DNA of 64,000 bases from Diphasiastrum complanatum (taxonomy: Eukaryota > Streptophyta > Lycopodiopsida > Lycopodiales > Lycopodiaceae): contig CM055109.1 in assembly GCA_029204225.1 (NCBI GenBank), positions 3,992,299 through 4,056,298 of the forward strand. The letters are read 5' to 3'. Positions 23,086-33,932 of this stretch are shown piece after piece. Within the stretch, counting starts at the first letter, position 1; each line of letters opens with the position of its first letter. The notes under the pieces were generated by a model, which was not told where the DNA came from, ran no database searches, and saw nothing but the letters and a program-made list of their open reading frames with translations. Made by a program: the position numbers and the translations under genes.

Positions 23086-23530
23086 AACTCGGCAAATAGT
23101 GCTCCAAGACCTCTTTGATGTTGTCCTAGAAGAAGAGGACGAGCCTCTTGGAGAACAAGAATTGACTAGATACAAGAAGAAGGCAAGACTAGCACTACAT
23201 AGCATCAAAATGAATGTTAGTGATGACCTTTTGAGGGAGGTAGCCTCTTGCACATCGGCCAAGGAAGCTTGGGATTCTTTAAAAGCTATATATGAATCCA
23301 ACAACATTTCAAGATTACTTATGCTAAGAAATCAAATCTTACAAAGTATGAGAAGAAGTGATGAAAGTGCACAAGGATATGTGCTTAGGATCAAGTCTGT
23401 CAACAAATAATTAGTTTTTATTGGAGTGAAGATTCTAGATGGTGAGCTTGTACAAGTGATCCTAAATGGCTTAGACTTCTCCAATTTGGTTCAAAGTTTT
23501 GCCATCCCCCAAGACACTTTGCCATCAGTT
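23086..23530 (+). pseudogene. Copia gag fragment upstream of the H3-like ORF
   Basis: Forward translation gives copia gag: YKKKARLALHSIKMNVSDD, TSAKEAWDSLKAIYES and LMLRNQILQSMRRSDES, then after a stop at about 23410 the LVQVILNGL region. It lacks the first roughly 40 residues and ends near 23530. It resembles the gag at 32866-33262. The H3-like ORF begins about 100 bases downstream, so a gene-capture event involving this copia is possible but not shown. Confidence 0.85.
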
Positions 23531-23631
23531 GTACCTATTTACTATTTGCGCATAAGTCCAATATCCATTTCATACACTTTAAATTTTTTAGGTTCATCAC
23601 CATCTTTTTGAGCCTTTGTTAGATCCTTGTT

Positions 23632-24285
23632 ATGGATAGAGCAAAGCAAACAACCAAGACTGATCAGCATCCCAATCCAGTTCAAGGTGAAGTTTCAAGC
23701 CTCAGGCCACTCGATACTGGTAGGAGAACATCGATGAGAAGAAGCCAATGGATGAGAGAGATAAAATCGTATCAAAGGTCAACGGAGCTTATGATTCCAA
23801 AGGCTCCATTCTATTGTTTGGTACGTGAAATCACCACAGAGAATTTGGGCAGGTACAATCGTTTTACAATTTCAGCTATTATGGTCCTTCAAGAAGCCTA
23901 TGAAGATTTTCAAGCTCAATTTTTTGAGGATTCCTTCCTCCTTGCCATCCATGCAAAGCATGTCACCATTATGCCCAAAGATTTTCAACATTTATCTAGA
24001 TTAAGAGATAGAAGTTTTGGTCTTCACAGGGGTGAGGCCTCTGCGACTCGTCCACCTCCAATGGATAGAACAAACCTTCCCACACGGACGACTTGCAAGC
24101 AAACAAAACCAAAGAGATTCCAAGACCCTGAGGAATTCATGAGGAAGAGAATACGTAGTAAAAGGGCAAAGAAACATAATACTAATAATAATGAAACTCT
24201 TAAATCTGATAGCGGGTGCAGAGGAATGCACTTTAGAAGATGTTTCAAAAAAGGCTATCGATACTGTATTTTCACTAATTTCTGA
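23632..24285 (+). CDS. Histone H3 variant, CENH3-like, with a non-histone C-terminal extension
   Basis: A 217-codon ORF. Residues 1-40 form a divergent tail opening MDRAKQTTKT, aligning with the H3 N-terminus and keeping Arg2 and Lys4 (initiator Met not counted). Residues 41-127 are a complete histone fold: alpha-N REIKSYQRSTEL, alpha-1 APFYCLVREI, alpha-2 ISAIMVLQEAYEDFQ…AIHAKHVTIM, alpha-3 KDFQHLSRL. Loop 1 (TTENLGRYNRF) is one residue longer than canonical H3, and EDF, KDF and RL match centromeric H3 (CENH3), which replaces H3 in centromeric nucleosomes. Phe is kept at the loop-1 end where many CENH3s have Trp. No intron is visible in the fold, as in a retrocopy. After residue 128 about 90 basic residues unlike any histone follow; the gene may really end or splice near 24020. 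It could also be a divergent non-centromeric H3. Confidence 0.8.
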   Translation: MDRAKQTTKTDQHPNPVQGEVSSLRPLDTGRRTSMRRSQWMREIKSYQRSTELMIPKAPFYCLVREITTENLGRYNRFTISAIMVLQEAYEDFQAQFFEDSFLLAIHAKHVTIMPKDFQHLSRLRDRSFGLHRGEASATRPPPMDRTNLPTRTTCKQTKPKRFQDPEEFMRKRIRSKRAKKHNTNNNETLKSDSGCRGMHFRRCFKKGYRYCIFTNF

Positions 24286-24287
24286 CC

Positions 24288-24761
24288 ATGATGTATCACA
24301 ATTGCCTGAATATTGTAAATAAGTTGAATGTTCTTGTACGTACTCCTTATGATCCTACTCAAGAATTTTTTGAATCCGATTACTATAATGAATACAAGAA
24401 AATTATTAGTAAGAAAATTGATGGACTCAATGGTTACTTTTCTCTAACTATTCCAGAGATTGATTATATATTACAATTTCATGATTTTGATTGTAACGTT
24501 TTTAAGAAAAAAAGAGAATATGTAACAGATGTTATAATTGATGGTGGGCTGGTGTTACTGCAATACTCCATTAGTCAAGATTCAAGAAAAGAAGTTTTCA
24601 TCGTCACTGGTCTTTGTGTGGAACAAAATCTAATGCACAATAATGATGCATTGGAATTTTGCAGAGGATTTTTATACAATGCAGTCCAACTGCAAAACTA
24701 TTCGTGGTTTCTTATGCATCCAAGTAATTATAGTATTGAGACTTATTTGATGCACTGCTAG
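24288..24761 (+). CDS. Unrecognised ORF downstream of the H3-like gene
   Basis: A 157-codon open frame with regular coding texture. It contains SDYYNEYKKIISKKIDG, YFSLTIPEIDYILQFHDFD and DVIIDGGLVLLQYSIS. A second frame just upstream, about 24190-24290, reads LIAGAEECTLEDVSKKAID and runs up to the start, as if one protein had suffered a frameshift near 24290. The extension of the H3-like ORF (PKRFQDPEEFMRKR) may belong to the same lost gene. No domain family is recognised. It has no signal peptide or membrane segment. Confidence 0.45.
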   Translation: MMYHNCLNIVNKLNVLVRTPYDPTQEFFESDYYNEYKKIISKKIDGLNGYFSLTIPEIDYILQFHDFDCNVFKKKREYVTDVIIDGGLVLLQYSISQDSRKEVFIVTGLCVEQNLMHNNDALEFCRGFLYNAVQLQNYSWFLMHPSNYSIETYLMHC

Positions 24762-24799
24762 CTTTACTTTGGTAAGATGTCAAAAAATTAATTAATAAA

Positions 24800-27660
24800 A
24801 ATGAAATTTGTTTTGCAGGCTCCATTGGAGTTTACATATAATTTCCATGGCCACTATTTTGGATGACGTAATTTGTAGGTTTTGTTTGATGTCGTATTTG
24901 TCTCGTCGATAGAACCATTGAAATAGCTGAAGATTATATCCGTGTCTACCGTTGAGGCCACTATGCTATGTATTTTCATGAAATGTTGCTGTTGCTTACC
25001 AATGAGATTTTATGAAATGTTGCTCTTGCTTGCCAATGAGGTTTTTCCATCCCTTGTGATGACCATATACTCAAAATTCCATGATTTTCTGCTAAGGATA
25101 TGGAATGGTGTCATAATATTTGCTGCAAAATATCAACAATTTCTATCAATAGGTAAACTTCAAAAATAAAAATAAAATGGTAAGTTGATATCTATTTTGA
25201 AATGCTTACCATGTAATGTGTGATATGATCCTCTTCCCATGCCACTTTAACTGCATCTACAAACTCAACACAACTTTTCTGGAGCAGTCGCAAGTCATTG
25301 TTTGAAAATATTTTCTTTTGTAATATTTTAACCATATCATCTAAATTTTTGCCATACTTCAACTTTCAGTACCCTTGTTGCGCCTTCCTGAACAAAGTCT
25401 TGAGTAGCAGCTATGATGTCTCTCCAAACAGAGTAATACATCTAGATGGCTTTCCTGAATGGTTAGATAAAAATCTTCGTGCCTTTACTCCTCCAATGCT
25501 TGGCTTGCAACGTACATTTCCTTTTTTTTCTCATAGGCTTAAGGTCCTTTTGTATTTTAACATGTCTTTTATGGAGACCCGCTTTAGGCAGAACATCTTC
25601 TAATATAGAAATAGCCTTCTTGGAAGATGATTATGGCTTTGTGTATAATATGTGACAATACGCAAGTTTGTCAATTATTCTAACCTCAGCATGGAGAGTG
25701 CAAATATGTATGTTTTGTAGAGGAATTGGAAGAAAAAGTTTTCAATTTGGATCCTCTTTGTCTCTTGTTATTCTTGTATTCTTGGTCATGTCATTTCATG
25801 ATTTCATACAATATAAACATGGATTTTTGGAGGTTGGTGCATGGAAAACATTGAACATAGATTTTAAACTTTTCAAGTCACCAACCAAATGCCTCTCTAC
25901 CTTGAAGTCTCCTATTCCATGTACATTGAGAAGTTTCTCATCCATATGCTCTTTGATGATTTAGAATATGTTGTTTTGCTAAATACCCATGACAGAATGT
26001 CATGATCTTCCTTTAAAACCTAAAAAATGGATAAACAAAAAACTAGTCAATTGATAACAATATCAAATCCAAGTAACATACTTTATTTTTTAGTTTTTAA
26101 AATATCATACCTCAAAGGCTGCAACCACCATATGTCATTCTCGAACTAAACATTGAAGTTAAAATCTCCTTGATCGTTTGTCTTTTGAAGAGCTCCATTC
26201 ATGAGTGTTATACTCACTCTCTCCATTTTTTGTCCTTTAATAAGTTCTGATTCATCCAACTTCAGTACCAAGACTATCTTACTGTCTACCTTTTCCATGG
26301 AAATATCATAGAAATGTACAATAAATCTTAATAACGTATTCATATCTACAAACAAGTTATTTCACTGATTGTAATACATGGATTTTTTTGTCCTTTGATT
26401 GATATACTTCATCGATATGAAATGGAACACCTGTAACCTTTTGAATTCCTCTATTCAATGAATCACGCTCCATTTTATTTAAAATGGTCGTGGAATAGAA
26501 AAATTCTTAATGCTAATTAGCATCAGACCCTATTTGATAATCTTAAATATAGTGCCATAAGCATCTTTGCTTATTTCAGTAAAATCATATGCCCTTAGAA
26601 TTATGGTATTCTCAAGTGTTTTTTGTACTTCAACCATTAATGCATCAACAATTTCTATCTTAACATGACTGTTTCGATTATTGGTCATTAATGACTCAGT
26701 TGATTTTGTTGTCAATACAGAGCCCAAAGACTTGCCTATAGTAGCATTGTATTTCACATTTTGACTCCCAACCAATGTAGATCTATAAAAAAAGAAAAAT
26801 AATAATAAAAGATGATTAATGTTACAATCTACAGTCATGCAAAAACAATATAAGATCTGAACTCTTGAAGTTAAAAAAAATTTGCAAAGGCCAAAAGTCA
26901 AAAACTTACCTAAATGCATAAATTTTCTTTTTTCGATAGCCTCTTGTTGATGACAAATTATGAATATTTGTGTTGATCACTCGCTTTCATTTTTTTGTTT
27001 TTACCTTTTTGCCTATCAAGTCAACATCTTTCAATAGTTGTGAGTATGCATAACGGCCATTATTCAATTCGAGTTTCATTGATCAATGTCTTTTCTTGTA
27101 CTCACTATGATTTTTTGTAATAATTCACTATTATTTCATAGATTTTCATTTTCTTTTTGGAGAACCTCATTCTCTAGCAATTTTATTCGCAAAATATTGT
27201 CTTTTTGAGCACAATCTGAAGATATATGTCTAATTACATCGTCTAAACAATGGATTCTTTCCATTGAAAATGCATCGCCATATTCTTCTAATATTTTACA
27301 ATAACCTAGCAAACCTTTCTTTCCATGACAAACAAAATATATCAATTGAGTAGCTGAAGAAAATTTGGGATGCTGCATGGAATATGGATCTTTAGGATAT
27401 AATGTCTAGTCTACTAGTTTTGTTTTCCTGTCAGCCCTATAGCGCAAACAATCATCAACTGATAAGCAAAATGCTTTGACACCTCTTTTAATCAAAGGAG
27501 CATGTTCTTCAAGAAGATCTATATGGAGATGAAATTTTTTCATTGCAAGCAAAAAAAGTAGATTATGATCCGATATCAGTTCAACAAAAAATAAATAAAT
27601 GAAACATACTCAGCACCTTTATACATTTCAGTGCCTCATCACTTAAAAGGGCTTCTAGCA
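24800..27660 (-). pseudogene. Unrecognised multi-exon gene, decayed (reverse strand)
   Basis: Reverse-strand stretches with coding texture are separated by segments with splice-like borders. From 27660 down: EALLSDEALKCIK; then EEHAPLIKRGVKAFCLSVDD and FSSATQLIYFVCHGKKGLLG with a coiled-coil end (about 27140-27530); VKIEIVDALMVEVQK (26530-26770); FVDMNTLLRFIVHFYDISM and LDESELIKGQKMERVSITL (26150-26350); HLVGDLKSLKSMFNVF with NPCLYC, then IHICTLHAEVRIIDKL (25680-25960); and ILSIWSSQGMEKPHWQAR (about 25050). Donor-like GTAAGT or GTAAGC and acceptor-like TTTTTTATAG or TTTTGCAG sit between several. At least four in-frame stops occur. The CLYC and HICTLHAEVRI segments could be metal-binding. No family is named with confidence. 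Confidence 0.5.
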
Positions 27661-27704
27661 GAGACGAAGTTGAGAGCACGAGATTTACTAGTTTTAGGCT
27701 AAGT

Positions 27705-28566
27705 TGTACATTTTGTGAGCCCCATGGTAATTCCCAAAAGATGGAAAACCATGTGGGAGCTAGTAATTTGGGCCCTCTTAACTTGAGATGTGTTTTTAAT
27801 AAAGAGGCCTCCCAATAATGAGTAAATTAAGGGGTGACTTCCTTAATATGTGTAAATCAAGAGGTGGAATCCAAAATGCTATAGAAATGGGTTCACCCAC
27901 TCTTGGGTATATAGGAGGGCCTCCTCCACAAGTGTGAAAGCATAAGAATTGTTACTGAAATGTTGTTGCTTTGATAATTGAAGATCCTACGACGTGCATT
28001 TCCCTCTATGCTCCATTTTCATGCATTTAGTTTGGGTACTTGTGTATGAATGTGTTTGTTGTTAATTCTTCTTTTTCTAGGATTGGTTTGTGATTAGTAT
28101 CAAATGTTGCTTTGTGCTTGACTCCCTGAGGAGTTTTTATTACAAATGTTGAGTGATATTTGTAACAAACACTTTGTAGGATTTGCAGTTTTTGGTTAGA
28201 TTCAATTTTGTTCTCTAGTGATTTCAGTAGAATTAGATTCAATCTTATTTTCTGTTTCTTGTTTAAATTAGATTAGTAATTATTTGTGTTCTGTAAGAAA
28301 CTAAGAAATACTTGAAACAGATTGTGAAACATAGACATATGAGTCCTGATAGATTATGAATTTAAGTTGAGCTTCCATTATCAATTAAGGATCGAGATCA
28401 GGCTATCGATGTGCCAAATCTGACAGGCGGAACACATCACTACTATACTACAAGTAGATCGAGATTTGAGAAGAGTAGTAGAGCTTTTGTCGGCTGTAGG
28501 CTAATAGGAAATCTAATATTACTAGCATAGAATTCTGCTAATAGTAGGTAGTGGAATCAGCAAACA
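27705..28566 (+). repeat. Gypsy-type 5' LTR
   Basis: It ends in AAACA directly before TTGGCACCGTTGCTAC, a gypsy-type primer site at 28567-28580. It includes a TATA-like GGGTATATAGGAGGGCC near 27905. The left boundary is uncertain; TGTACATTTTG at 27705 or TGAGAGCACG at 27671 are candidates. Confidence 0.5.
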
Positions 28567-29390
28567 TTGGCACCGTTGCTACTCATAATCTTCTTAAATT
28601 GTGCTAACGAACTTGTATATTACAGTCCATTTTCCACTGCCTTGTGATTCTAACTGCTTGCTTGCTTTCTTGCATTCATCTTTCCTTTATAAGCACGCAT
28701 CTAATCTCTTTTCTGAGATCGGCATTCCATTAGAATCCAAACAAAAACAGCTCAAAAAACCCACCACCTCACCGATCTCTACAATTTCACGCACTATTTT
28801 AGGAGAGGAAGGATGGTCTAAGTGCAGAACCAACTTGTACACCCGGCAACCAAACTTAAATTTTTTTGCATTTGACAGATCTTTCAAGATTTTTGCACTT
28901 TGCATCCGACAATCTTGCATCTGACGATTGTATCCAAAAAACCTTCAAGATTTTCGCATTAAACATCAGAAAGATCCTTCGGGATTTTCGCATTTTACAT
29001 CTGACAAATCCTTTGGGATTTTTGCATTTTACATCCGAAGATCCTTTGAGATTTTTGCATTTTACATCCGATAGATCCTTCAAGATTTTTACATTTTCGA
29101 TCTAATGAATTTTCATCCGACCGACAAATCCTTCAGGATTTTTGCATCTTGTGTCTGACAATCCTACATCGGACCGATGATCTTGTATCCGACAATCTTG
29201 CGTTTGATGATCTTGCATGACGATCCTGCATCCGACATGTAGCCGACAGTTGCATTCGATATTGTAACTATTAGCAGATTCGACAACTCTTAAATTGTCA
29301 CAAATTTACATCCGACTGTCATAGACTTTACATCTGACATTTTCACTGTAGCTGCATCCGACGAGCTTCTGCTCTCTAGTATTGGATTGG
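28567..29390 (+). other. Gypsy leader with degenerate repeats ending CATCCGA
   Basis: After the primer site there is no supported gene. From about 28856 to 29370, units of roughly 35-40 bases, built from GATCCTTYGGGATTTTTGCAT and TTTACATCCGA, repeat about ten times with strong divergence and shrink to short GACAATCTTGCATC units towards the right. Open frames here (75-79 codons) are products of the repeats. Confidence 0.6.
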
Positions 29391-29880
29391 ATGATATCCA
29401 AGCTACGTTCATCATGTCCACTGGAAAAGTGATTGTCATATCTAAAGTTCAATCTGGTAAAGGAATCTCGCTCAATTTGGATTGATTATCTTGTTGACAC
29501 ATGTAGCATGCTGTACAATCCATTGTTGCAAGAGCTTGGTCCCAATTGACAGTATCAGTTTGAGAGTCATAATGAACTCCCAAATTTTTTACATGTCAAT
29601 CACAGGTATGATCCATTGTTGATGAATCATCATCTCCTTTTTGGACCACTGGTTTGATAATCCAAGTGATTGGATCAACTTTGACCGCACGCTCATCATT
29701 CTCAAAAGTGATTTTCCTTGTGCCCCAGTTATGAACTACTTGCGCAACTCGTAACCAAGGGTGTCCCAATAAGACACAGTAAACATTCGGTGCGTTAGGT
29801 AAGTCCATTACTACAAAAGTAATGACAAACTGAACTCCGGCAATCTTGACGGGTATATCTTCTACCATCTCCTTAGGATG
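29391..29880 (-). pseudogene. Gypsy protease fragment (reverse strand)
   Basis: Reverse translation gives MVEDIPVKIAGVQFVITFVV, then APNVYCVLLGHPWLRVAQVV and NWGTRKITFEN. It matches the protease regions at 21420-21900 and 52200-52690. It begins abruptly at about 29391 after the leader repeats and is cut at 29880 by an LTR-like start. Confidence 0.85.
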
Positions 29881-30892
29881 TGTTGGATTATTCTAATTCT
29901 TACTAATTGACTAATCGGTTTTAATTTTCATCCATTGTTTATCCAGTTCTGCGGATTTTCTCGTGTCTTTACACACTCTGCAGATTTACAAGTCTTTTTA
30001 CATAGTGTGCAAAAATACACGGACTTTGACAATAGTGTCGCATTTTGCATTTTCTCTCACTTTGACTTTTTCGCATTTTTGCGAAACTGTTGCCTGTGAG
30101 AATCCTCGTGAAAAAATGCAGTGTCGTCTTTTTCGCATTTTTCACCTATCAGGATTTGCGAGCAAATACGCAAAGTCACATTTTTCACTTTTTTCAAAAG
30201 TGCCTCAAATGTTAAGGAAATGACTCTAGCAAAGTGTGGGGCAACTCTAAATGAGATTTAAGGGCACCTTCAGTTCTTTTGCAAAATCCCAACACTCGCA
30301 TTTTTGCGACAGTATCGCCTAAAGCTGTTTTGGTTCATTTATGCAGAGTGACAATTCTAGTTCATTTATGCGGATAGACTATTTACAGCCAATCTCCACC
30401 GCTTATCAGCAATCATCGACAAGGGACCAGATGGATGTCCGTGGACACCAACCAACTGGCAATCCAATTGATGACCTAATTGCTTAGTAGAAATAGCTGT
30501 TCATATTCATACATCTTATTACGAAAATGATCAAAGAGATCAAGTTCAACAAGTATTGCAGTTAGCTCTCTATCAAGCTTTCAAGCTTTTACTCTCTTGA
30601 GCATTCTAGCTCAGTCTTTTAGAGATTTATTTTAAAGTTTCTATTGCACTATTGTTTATTAGCATAGCTGCTTATTATCAGACTTATTCGCAGTTACTCA
30701 GAAACAGCTTAGAATCCACGATTTTTATCCGCTATTGTTTTGCACTCATTAGCATATGATTTTGTTTTTCTGAATCAATACTATATTCTTATTACATTCA
30801 ATATATGTCAGAATGCATGCATCTCTGTATTGCTTTTGTAACTGATAGAAATTGTCTAAGAATTCAATACTTCATGTTTGGCTGCGTAATCA
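29881..30892 (+). repeat. LTR-like sequence with TTTTTCGCATTT motifs
   Basis: It starts TGTTGGATTATTC exactly where the gypsy protease homology stops and may end …GCGTAATCA at 30892, a TG…CA unit of about 1 kb. From 29940 to 30350 the motifs TTTTTCGCATTTT, GCATTTTTGCG and CTGCAGATTT recur. The flanking five bases do not match (GGATG and CTTAG), so it is not a clean solo LTR. The segment at 6261-6540 is related, on the other strand. Confidence 0.5.
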
Positions 30893-30962
30893 CTTAGTAT
30901 CTAGCAATTTCAAGGTTAGTTGCTAAAGATTGAATGTGATTTCCATCACTACTGCTTTGTTC

Positions 30963-31821
<859 letters not shown>

Positions 31822-32032
31822 ATAGACTGATGCCATGTGTCATATGTCTAGAAAACTAGTTTTTGGCCTTTTTAGCCACTAGAACTTGAATTAAATCATA
31901 CGTACAACCTATAAGATTATGGTACATGACAAGTACACTAATTTCACACGTGGGAACAGGCTCCACACATGTGTAATCATCCTATATACATGATTTTGGC
32001 CTTGACCAAGCATAATTCTTGCATTTTTCACA
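31822..32032 (-). repeat. Partial 3' LTR of reverse copia D element
   Basis: On the reverse strand it starts TGTGAAAAATGC at 32032, next to the pol end, and matches the first roughly 200 bases of the solo LTR at 9974, including CCCACGTGTGA. It is cut at 31822 by the gypsy-type LTR. It holds a G-box, CACGTG, at 31947-31952. Confidence 0.85.
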
Positions 32033-32100
32033 CTCCTCAAAAATCTAGCTTGGTAAATCTAGCATAGATCTATCTATAACTCCAAGAGCCAATCTTAATT

Positions 32101-32865
32101 TTACAAATGGATATTTAGGCAATGCCTTGGTGAGTATATCAGCAATGCAATCTGATGATGAAACATGAATAAGCTTGATCTCCTTTGCTTGCACACTTTT
32201 TCTCTCACGAAATGATGTGAAATCTCAATGTGCTTTGTTCGAGCATGGAAGATTGGATTGTTTGCAAGTTGTTGAGCTGGTTGATTGTCACAATATATGC
32301 ATAGAATGTCTTCACCCTTGATCACATGAAGCTCCTTCAAAAGTCTTTTAAGCCAAAGAACCTCCTTTGTTGTTGTTGTCATAGCGTTATACTTGGATTC
32401 TGTTGATGAAAGAGAGATGGTATCTTGCTTTTTGGAAAGCCAAGATATAGCTCCTCCACATAAGAACGTAGCAAATGCACTTATGGATCTTCTATCCATC
32501 TTGTCACCTGCAAAACTTGAGTCCGAATATGCTCTTAAGCAAATATTAGTCCTTTCATAAACTATGCCAAAGTCTTTTGTAGCTGAGATGTACCTTAACA
32601 CCCTTTTTGCTCCTTTCCAATGACATATTAATGGACTTTGCATATATTGACTCAATTTGCCAACACAAAAGCTAAGATCTGGTCTAGTGATGGTTAAGTA
32701 TATCAAGGAACCAATAAGCATTCTATAGGTAGTGATGTCCTCAAATGATGCTTCATCACTTTCCTTAGAAACTTTTACACTTAGTTCCATGGGAGTTTCA
32801 ACTCCTTTACAATCAATCATGCCAAATTTCGCTAAGATTGATCTTACATACTTAGATTGACTTAT
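32101..32865 (-). pseudogene. Copia D RT end and RNase H (reverse strand)
   Basis: Reverse translation starts in the RT connection region (SQSKYVRSILAKF) and continues IDCKGVETPMEL, ITRPDLSFCVGKL and RVLRYISATKDFG, the RNase H core (AYSDSSFAGDKMDRRS, SLSSTESKYNAMTT) and RTKHIEISHHFVREK. A frameshift near 32190 spoils the last 20 codons. Its left end on this strand joins directly to gag, so protease, integrase and most of RT are missing. Confidence 0.9.
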
Positions 32866-33262
32866 TCAAAGACTTGATCCTAAAGACATAATTTTGGGCA
32901 CTTTCACTACTTCCTTTCATTCTTTGCAGGATTTGATTCCTAAGCATGAGTATCCTTGAAGTATTCTTGGATCCATAAATTGTCTTTACTGAATCCCATG
33001 CCTCTTTGGATGTGGTACAAGATGAGATTTCCTTCAAAAGTTTATTACTTACATTCATTTTTATGCAATGTAATGCAATTCTACATATCTTTTTGTACTT
33101 TACCAATTCAACTCCTCCTTGAGGTTCTACTTCCACCTCAAGTACTATGTCATAAAGATCATGAAGTACAAGCAAAGACTCCATTCGAACTATCCAATTA
33201 GCATAATTAGTGGATGTGAGCCTTTCACTAGCTTCAAGCAAAAACCCACCCATTGATGCCAT
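32866..33262 (-). pseudogene. Copia D gag (reverse strand), fused to RT end by deletion
   Basis: Reverse translation from the ATG at 33262 begins MASMGGFLLEASERLTSTNY and continues with ALHCIKMNVSNKLLKEISS, TTSKEAWDSVKTIY and LMLRNQILQRMKGSSESAQ, ending IKSLNK. There the next residues belong to RT (SQSKYV). The start matches those of the other copia gag proteins (MASINAYLL at 35424, MISMSSYLL at 62939). About 500 bases of leader lie between the start and the primer site at 33841. Confidence 0.9.
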
Positions 33263-33840
33263 TTTTGAATGTGAAAAAGCACTAGAAACTCTTATGGTTT
33301 CTCTAAGATATCTGAACCTAAAGTCTTCTAGCAATTTGAAAGCTTATAGACACAATCCAATCACTCATGAACCAATCTAGAATGATGGAAATTTAGATTC
33401 TAGTCTCAAACTTGCAAAATCACTCCTTAATATATGATTTTTGGCAATATCTCTCTCAACTTCAACATGCACTCAAAAAATAAGAGAAACTCATTTAATG
33501 CACCTGATTCAAGCTTCAAATTCAATTTTTTGGCTGATTTAATCCAAGAACAAATCATAGGAATAGAATCTCCATAGAAAAAGCTTGATTTTGCACTAAA
33601 CATCTCTCAATTTGGGTGTGTGAGTCAAATTGTACGAAATTTTGAATTGTCTCAACCAAAATCGGACCTGTACGGCCTCAGATGTGTGAAAAGTGTTCCT
33701 ACAGCCCACAACAAGTTTTGGTACAAAATTTTTGAGAATACCTATCAAATCCAACTCGCTACACAAAAATTAGCTAGTTTCCAAAAACTTGCTAATTTGG
33801 GCTTAGTTTTGGATGAACCCCATCAATATCAATAAACTTG

Positions 33841-33852
33841 GCTCTGATACCA
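33841..33852 (-). other. Primer-binding site of reverse copia D
   Basis: GCTCTGATACCA is the reverse complement of TGGTATCAGAGC and abuts the LTR terminus TGTGGAAACC at 33853. Confidence 0.92.
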
Positions 33853-33932
33853 TGTGGAAACCTGCAAAATAGGACCAAGAATGGATCCTAATCTGATCCA
33901 CAAGAGGGATTGGATGTTAGATACAATTGATC
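33853..33932 (-). repeat. 5' LTR of reverse copia D, left part
   Basis: It matches the last 80 bases of the family D LTR (GGATCCATTCTTGGTCC on the reverse strand). The LTR is split by the family A element at 33933-40065 and resumes at 40066. The flanking bases are TGATC (33928-33932) and TGATG (40066-40070). Confidence 0.92.

Noticed and set aside
28601-29105. Three overlapping ORFs with repeating LRFLHFTSD or KDLSDVKCKN-like units
   Set aside because: The protein repeats simply mirror the non-coding CATCCGA/TTTTTGCAT repeats, and similar frames occur on both strands.
29876-30897. 29881-30892 as a clean solo LTR
   Set aside because: The five-base flanks (GGATG and CTTAG) do not match and the two sides are not contiguous in any gypsy copy seen here.
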